Shown piece after piece: positions 61,822 through 64,000 of a stretch of 64,000 nucleotides of DNA. The DNA is taken from positions 110,792-174,791 of the forward strand of contig CAZUGO010000079.1 in the NCBI GenBank assembly GCA_964619935.1. Reading direction: 5' to 3'. The DNA comes from CAZUGO01 sp964619935 (GTDB taxonomy: Bacteria; Planctomycetota; Phycisphaerae; UBA1845; CAIVHJ01). The stretch's first letter is position 1; each line of letters starts with the position of its first letter. The position numbers and the translations under genes were made by a program. The notes below the pieces were generated by a model. That model ran no database searches. It was not told the origin of the DNA and saw only the letters and a program-made list of their open reading frames with translations.

Positions 61822-62184
61822 CTCATCGTTGGTACGTTTGCTCTAAGCGGATGTGTCACTGACCAGGCGTTTAGGTATTACTCTGACACAAAGTACCCGG
61901 CGAAGGAGCGAGAGGAAGTTGAGGTTTTCTGGCTCGAACCACAGAGGCCATACTCAGTGATCGCGGATTTCCAAGGCCGTCGATCCACGATTTTTCAAAC
62001 CCGAGAGGAGGCGGCACATTTCATGCAGGCGAGGGCTGCGGAGATCGGGGCTGACGCGGTCATTGTGGGCGCCTATGGCGGGTATCAATCCAGATCGGAT
62101 AGGTGGGCTGGCGAGGACAGCCAGGCCACGTCATTCACTCGATTCACTGGGACTGCGATTCGATACAGGAGCGACGAACCATGA
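61822..62184 (+). pseudogene. Lipoprotein gene beheaded by the IS element
   Basis: Directly after the IS edge the frame reads LIVGTFALSGCVTDQAFRYYSDTKYPAKEREEVEVFWLEP, then PYSVIADFQGR, EIGADAVIVGAYGGYQ and GTAIRYRSDEP. ALSGC is a clear lipobox, but the start codon and basic N-region are missing and a stop in the same frame lies at 61819. An internal GTG at 61957 could give only the 75-residue soluble part. The stop overlaps the next gene's ATG by four bases. The gene was probably an intact small lipoprotein before the insertion. Confidence 0.7.
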
Positions 62185-62523
62185 AGAAGAAGCTGTTTGG
62201 GCCGTTTGCTGCATTGATTTTGTCCGTCTCTGGCTGCGCAACTGTCCACGTGACGAAAACTGGCATCGGATTCCACGAGCCTACAATCCCTGACAAAGTG
62301 GATATCCTGATGACTATCCCGGAACGGAAGTTCGTCGAACTTGCCACCGTCGCTTCGTCAAACTGGCAACTTCACCAAACAGCCAAGATGCACAATTCAA
62401 TGAGGACCAAGAGTGCCCCCCCTCGGTGCAAACGCAGTTGTCATTTCGGCTTCCGGAGTAGTCGGGCAAGGCCTCAGTGCCAGAATGTGGACTACCGGCG
62501 TGGCGATACGCTACACAGATTGA
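62181..62523 (+). pseudogene. Second small lipoprotein gene, frameshifted in a C tract
   Basis: The ATG at 62181 starts MKKKLFGPFAALILSVSGCATV, a lipoprotein signal with Cys19. The frame is normal to MRTKSAP, then a run of seven C (62416-62422) puts the rest out of frame. In the +1 frame it continues LGANAVVISASGVVGQG, LSARMWTTGVAIRYTD and stops at 62521-62523. With six C the protein would be about 113 residues and match the shape of its neighbour. As written, translation runs on to 62642 as nonsense. It could be decay, slippage-type phase variation or a sequence error. Confidence 0.72.
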
Positions 62524-62932
62524 GGCGTTCGCAAACGACTGGAGGTCCGCATTCAGGTATGGCCGAGGAGCGTGTACTCGTGTTCTCCTTGGCCTTCTTG
62601 GATGTGTCAGCCGACATTTCCCAACCGGGGTTCGCATCATAGAGGGTAACCTTACGGCCGTCGGTCTGGCCCCGTGTCCCGCCTGGACAAGACCCTTACG
62701 GCGGCCTGGTTCGATCAGGCGCTTGGCGCCCTTGCCGACCTGCCCACGCTGTTCGCCGCCGATCTCGTCTCGCTCGGACGACGGCCTTGAACGGCAGGCG
62801 AGAGATCTCCATCGGGGCGTCTCGTGAACCGCAGCCGGCGAAGCCGTGGAGCCGCCCCGCTGACTGTGAGCGAACCATCGTCCGGCCTCCCGGAACTGTA
62901 CATCCCGCGCAGAGTGTGGTACGCCTTACGGC
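62524..62932. other. Intergenic region with a possible 38-residue frame
   Basis: About 400 bases. A short frame from a GTG at 62674 to 62790 encodes SRLDKTLTAAWFDQALGALA, coding-like in composition but without a ribosome site. Nothing else is recognised. Confidence 0.35.
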
Positions 62933-63391
62933 ATGCCCACGAAGCTTCGCATCTACCTGGACACATCCGTGATCAGCGCCCACCTCGACGCGCGTGACCG
63001 AACTCGTCAGGAACTCACACAGCTTTTCTGGTCCAGCTTGGCCGGATTTGACGCCCATGCGTGTCCCATCACCCTTGACGAACTCAAGAGCACGCCCGAT
63101 TCGGGCCTGCGTGCTCAACTTCTCAGACTGGCCGAGCAACTCATCCTCCTCCCGTGGAACGACGAGATGGAGCGTCTGGCTCATGATTACGTCAGAGCAG
63201 GGGCTTTCGGGCCCGCGATGATCCAGGATGCCAGGCATGTTGCCTGTTGTACGGTGTCGGGGATCCCGGTGCTCATCAGTTGGAACTTCCGGCATTTGGT
63301 CAATCGCACGCGACGGATCATGGTGAATCTGGCGAACTCCAAGCAAGGTTACGGGCAAATTGAGATCATTTCTCCGCCCGAGCTGGTATAA
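62933..63391 (+). CDS. PIN-domain protein, probable toxin ribonuclease
   Basis: 152 residues from the ATG at 62933. KLRIYLDTSVISAHLD carries the first catalytic Asp of the PIN fold; HACPITLDELKSTPD the middle acidic residue; FGPAMIQDARHVACC the later Asp; and PVLISWNFRHLVN the conserved Trp-Asn strand. VapC-type PIN proteins are Mg-dependent ribonucleases of toxin-antitoxin systems. The small helical gene that follows 13 bases later is the obvious partner, though an antitoxin more often precedes its toxin. Confidence 0.75.
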   Translation: MPTKLRIYLDTSVISAHLDARDRTRQELTQLFWSSLAGFDAHACPITLDELKSTPDSGLRAQLLRLAEQLILLPWNDEMERLAHDYVRAGAFGPAMIQDARHVACCTVSGIPVLISWNFRHLVNRTRRIMVNLANSKQGYGQIEIISPPELV

Positions 63392-63404
63392 TAAGGTAAT
63401 GGGA

Positions 63405-63635
63405 ATGAACCGCTTATTCGACTACCGCACGTTGGCCGACCGCCTTGCCGTCCCGCTGGTCAAGCTTGCCGAGTTGGAGGCTTGTCTGCGCCGCCAGCAT
63501 GGCTCAGACGACATGCTCTTCGAGCTTCGGATGCTTCGCACCCTGGAGGCCGTGGCCGAGGGGCTGACGACCGTGGATGAGGCCATTCGCGAGTTTGGAG
63601 TCGGCTCGTCCCTGCAGACCGACATTCGAGCATGA
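63405..63635 (+). CDS. Small helical protein downstream of the PIN gene, possible antitoxin
   Basis: 76 residues from the ATG at 63405 (MNRLFDYRTLADRLAVPL), with AAGG 8 bases upstream; an ATG at 63399 is an alternative. It is almost entirely helical and charged (LAELEACLRRQHGSDDMLFELRMLRTLEAVAEGLTTVDEAIREFG). No DNA-binding motif is certain. TATAAT at 63387-63392 overlaps the PIN stop and could allow separate transcription. The antitoxin role is inferred only from position and size. Confidence 0.6.
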   Translation: MNRLFDYRTLADRLAVPLVKLAELEACLRRQHGSDDMLFELRMLRTLEAVAEGLTTVDEAIREFGVGSSLQTDIRA

Positions 63636-63639
63636 GGCT

Positions 63640-63867
63640 GTGCGGACTCTCGTCCCAATAGCCTTGACCCCCATCGACCTGTAACCCGATACCACGACCA
63701 CTATCGATCAGACCCACGACTGAGTCGCCGGCTCGTCAGCCGATTACATCCAGCTCTACAACGGCGAGATCGAGACGCTCGCCGCGTCGCTCCAGCGCAT
63801 CCAGCACGTCGCCGCTGAAATCATCGCAGCGATTACCGCCCCCGACGAGCAGGCGAGCGCCGCCTGA
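63640..63867 (+). pseudogene. Short frame with two internal stop codons, ending at a terminator
   Basis: From a GTG at 63640 one frame reads VRTLVPIALTPIDL, TAA (63682), PDTTTTIDQTHD, TGA (63721), then 47 open codons: VAGSSADYIQLYNGEIETLA, ASLQRIQHVAAEIIAAITAP, DEQASAA and a stop at 63865. The long third part has no start codon of its own. Both stops could arise by C-to-T changes from CAA and CGA. A terminator follows 8 bases later, which supports a former transcribed gene. The function is unknown. Confidence 0.45.
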
Positions 63868-63875
63868 CTCTCCCG

Positions 63876-63900
63876 CACCCCGGCGGTTCCCGCCGGGGTG
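63876..63900 (+). terminator. Intrinsic terminator
   Basis: CACCCCGGCGG, loop TTC, CCGCCGGGGTG forms a perfect 11-bp stem, followed by TTATTATGTTT. It ends the transcript of the PIN-gene cluster. Confidence 0.85.
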
Positions 63901-63905
63901 TTATT

Positions 63906-64000
63906 ATGTTTATGAAGGCGGCGTGAGCTAAAAAAAGGGTACACTTGCTGGGACACTTGCCCTTTCCGCCAAGTTCATGGAGCGGGAGACGCGCCCCCTC
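63906..64000. other. Right-edge region, nothing assigned
   Basis: Contains an A7 run and the 8-bp direct repeat ACACTTGC spaced by four bases. A possible gene start ATGGAGCGGGAG at about 63977 runs off the window and cannot be judged. Confidence 0.3.

Noticed and set aside
62674..62790. 38-residue frame starting with a GTG
   Set aside because: Coding-like composition but too short, with no ribosome site or recognisable family.
63682..63723. Stop-codon recoding (selenocysteine or readthrough)
   Set aside because: Two different stop codons in a short unknown frame with no recoding structure seen; simple nonsense decay explains it.

Overview
The window looks like a chromosomal segment of a GC-rich planctomycete, most likely of the class Phycisphaerae. 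This is inferred from gene content: secreted proteins ending in paired 'DAADLxxLLGAWG' dockerin-like repeats, a protein built of 'GACC' cysteine modules, a TIGR02999-type ECF sigma factor coupled to a TPR serine/threonine kinase, lipoproteins with thrombospondin-3 and FG-GAP repeats, and an integrase of a type I associate with planctomycetes. No rRNA is present. One tRNA gene, tRNA-Asp(GUC), was found.

Layout. 1-3760: a minus-strand AAA ATPase/VWA pair (the VWA protein runs off the left edge), an aldo/keto reductase and a 51-residue membrane protein. 4038-10850: two large secreted repeat proteins, a small lipoprotein and a LuxR-type HTH protein fused to a degenerate kinase ATPase-like domain. 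10851-13814: an accessory patch with a 22-bp-period repeat array, a perfect hairpin, a small hypothetical gene, an excisionase-like HTH gene and an internally shortened tyrosine recombinase whose 3' end runs into the tRNA-Asp gene. 13918-20299: a minus-strand fatty-acyl-CoA operon (three acyl-CoA dehydrogenases, thiolase, 3-hydroxyacyl-CoA dehydrogenase, a hypothetical gene) under a good sigma70 promoter. 20559-39368: mostly housekeeping genes (prmC, murA, a tRNA-dihydrouridine synthase, hslVU, an adenylate kinase, a Nif3-like protein, a YbaK-like deacylase, a DUF885 peptidase), plus a lipoprotein cluster containing two paralogous metzincin-like proteases. 39548-42977: sigma factor and TPR kinase. 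43768-49770: a secreted beta-helix/TSP3 protein facing a tandem pair of exported TldD/TldE-like proteins. 50077-51611: an ECF sigma/anti-sigma pair. 52430-60517: a three-gene heavy-metal RND efflux operon (outer-membrane factor, adaptor, pump) with unusually many metal-binding modules. 60518-64000: a decayed, mobile-DNA-rich end with an AT-rich repeat array, a broken ISXO2/IS1595-like element, two adjacent broken lipoprotein genes, a PIN-domain gene with a small partner, a nonsense-riddled short frame and a strong terminator.

How genes work together. The acyl-CoA operon supplies most steps of a beta-oxidation (or short-chain acyl) cycle but lacks a local enoyl-CoA hydratase. The sigma/kinase and sigma/anti-sigma pairs are two independent signalling units; the second lies head-to-head with the metal efflux operon and may control it (inference). 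The exported TldD/TldE pair looks like an active and an inactive subunit of one periplasmic protease. Short intergenic gaps repeatedly contain a TATAAT hexamer, so many genes probably have their own promoters.

The least explained items are the two separate 22-bp-spaced palindrome arrays (11268-11476 and 60720-60843), the integrase lacking its core-binding domain, the Cys-containing insertion in the RND pump, the HTH/pseudo-ATPase fusion, and the coupled lipoprotein pair of which both members are broken. All identifications rest on reading the sequence and recalled family features; no database search was run.
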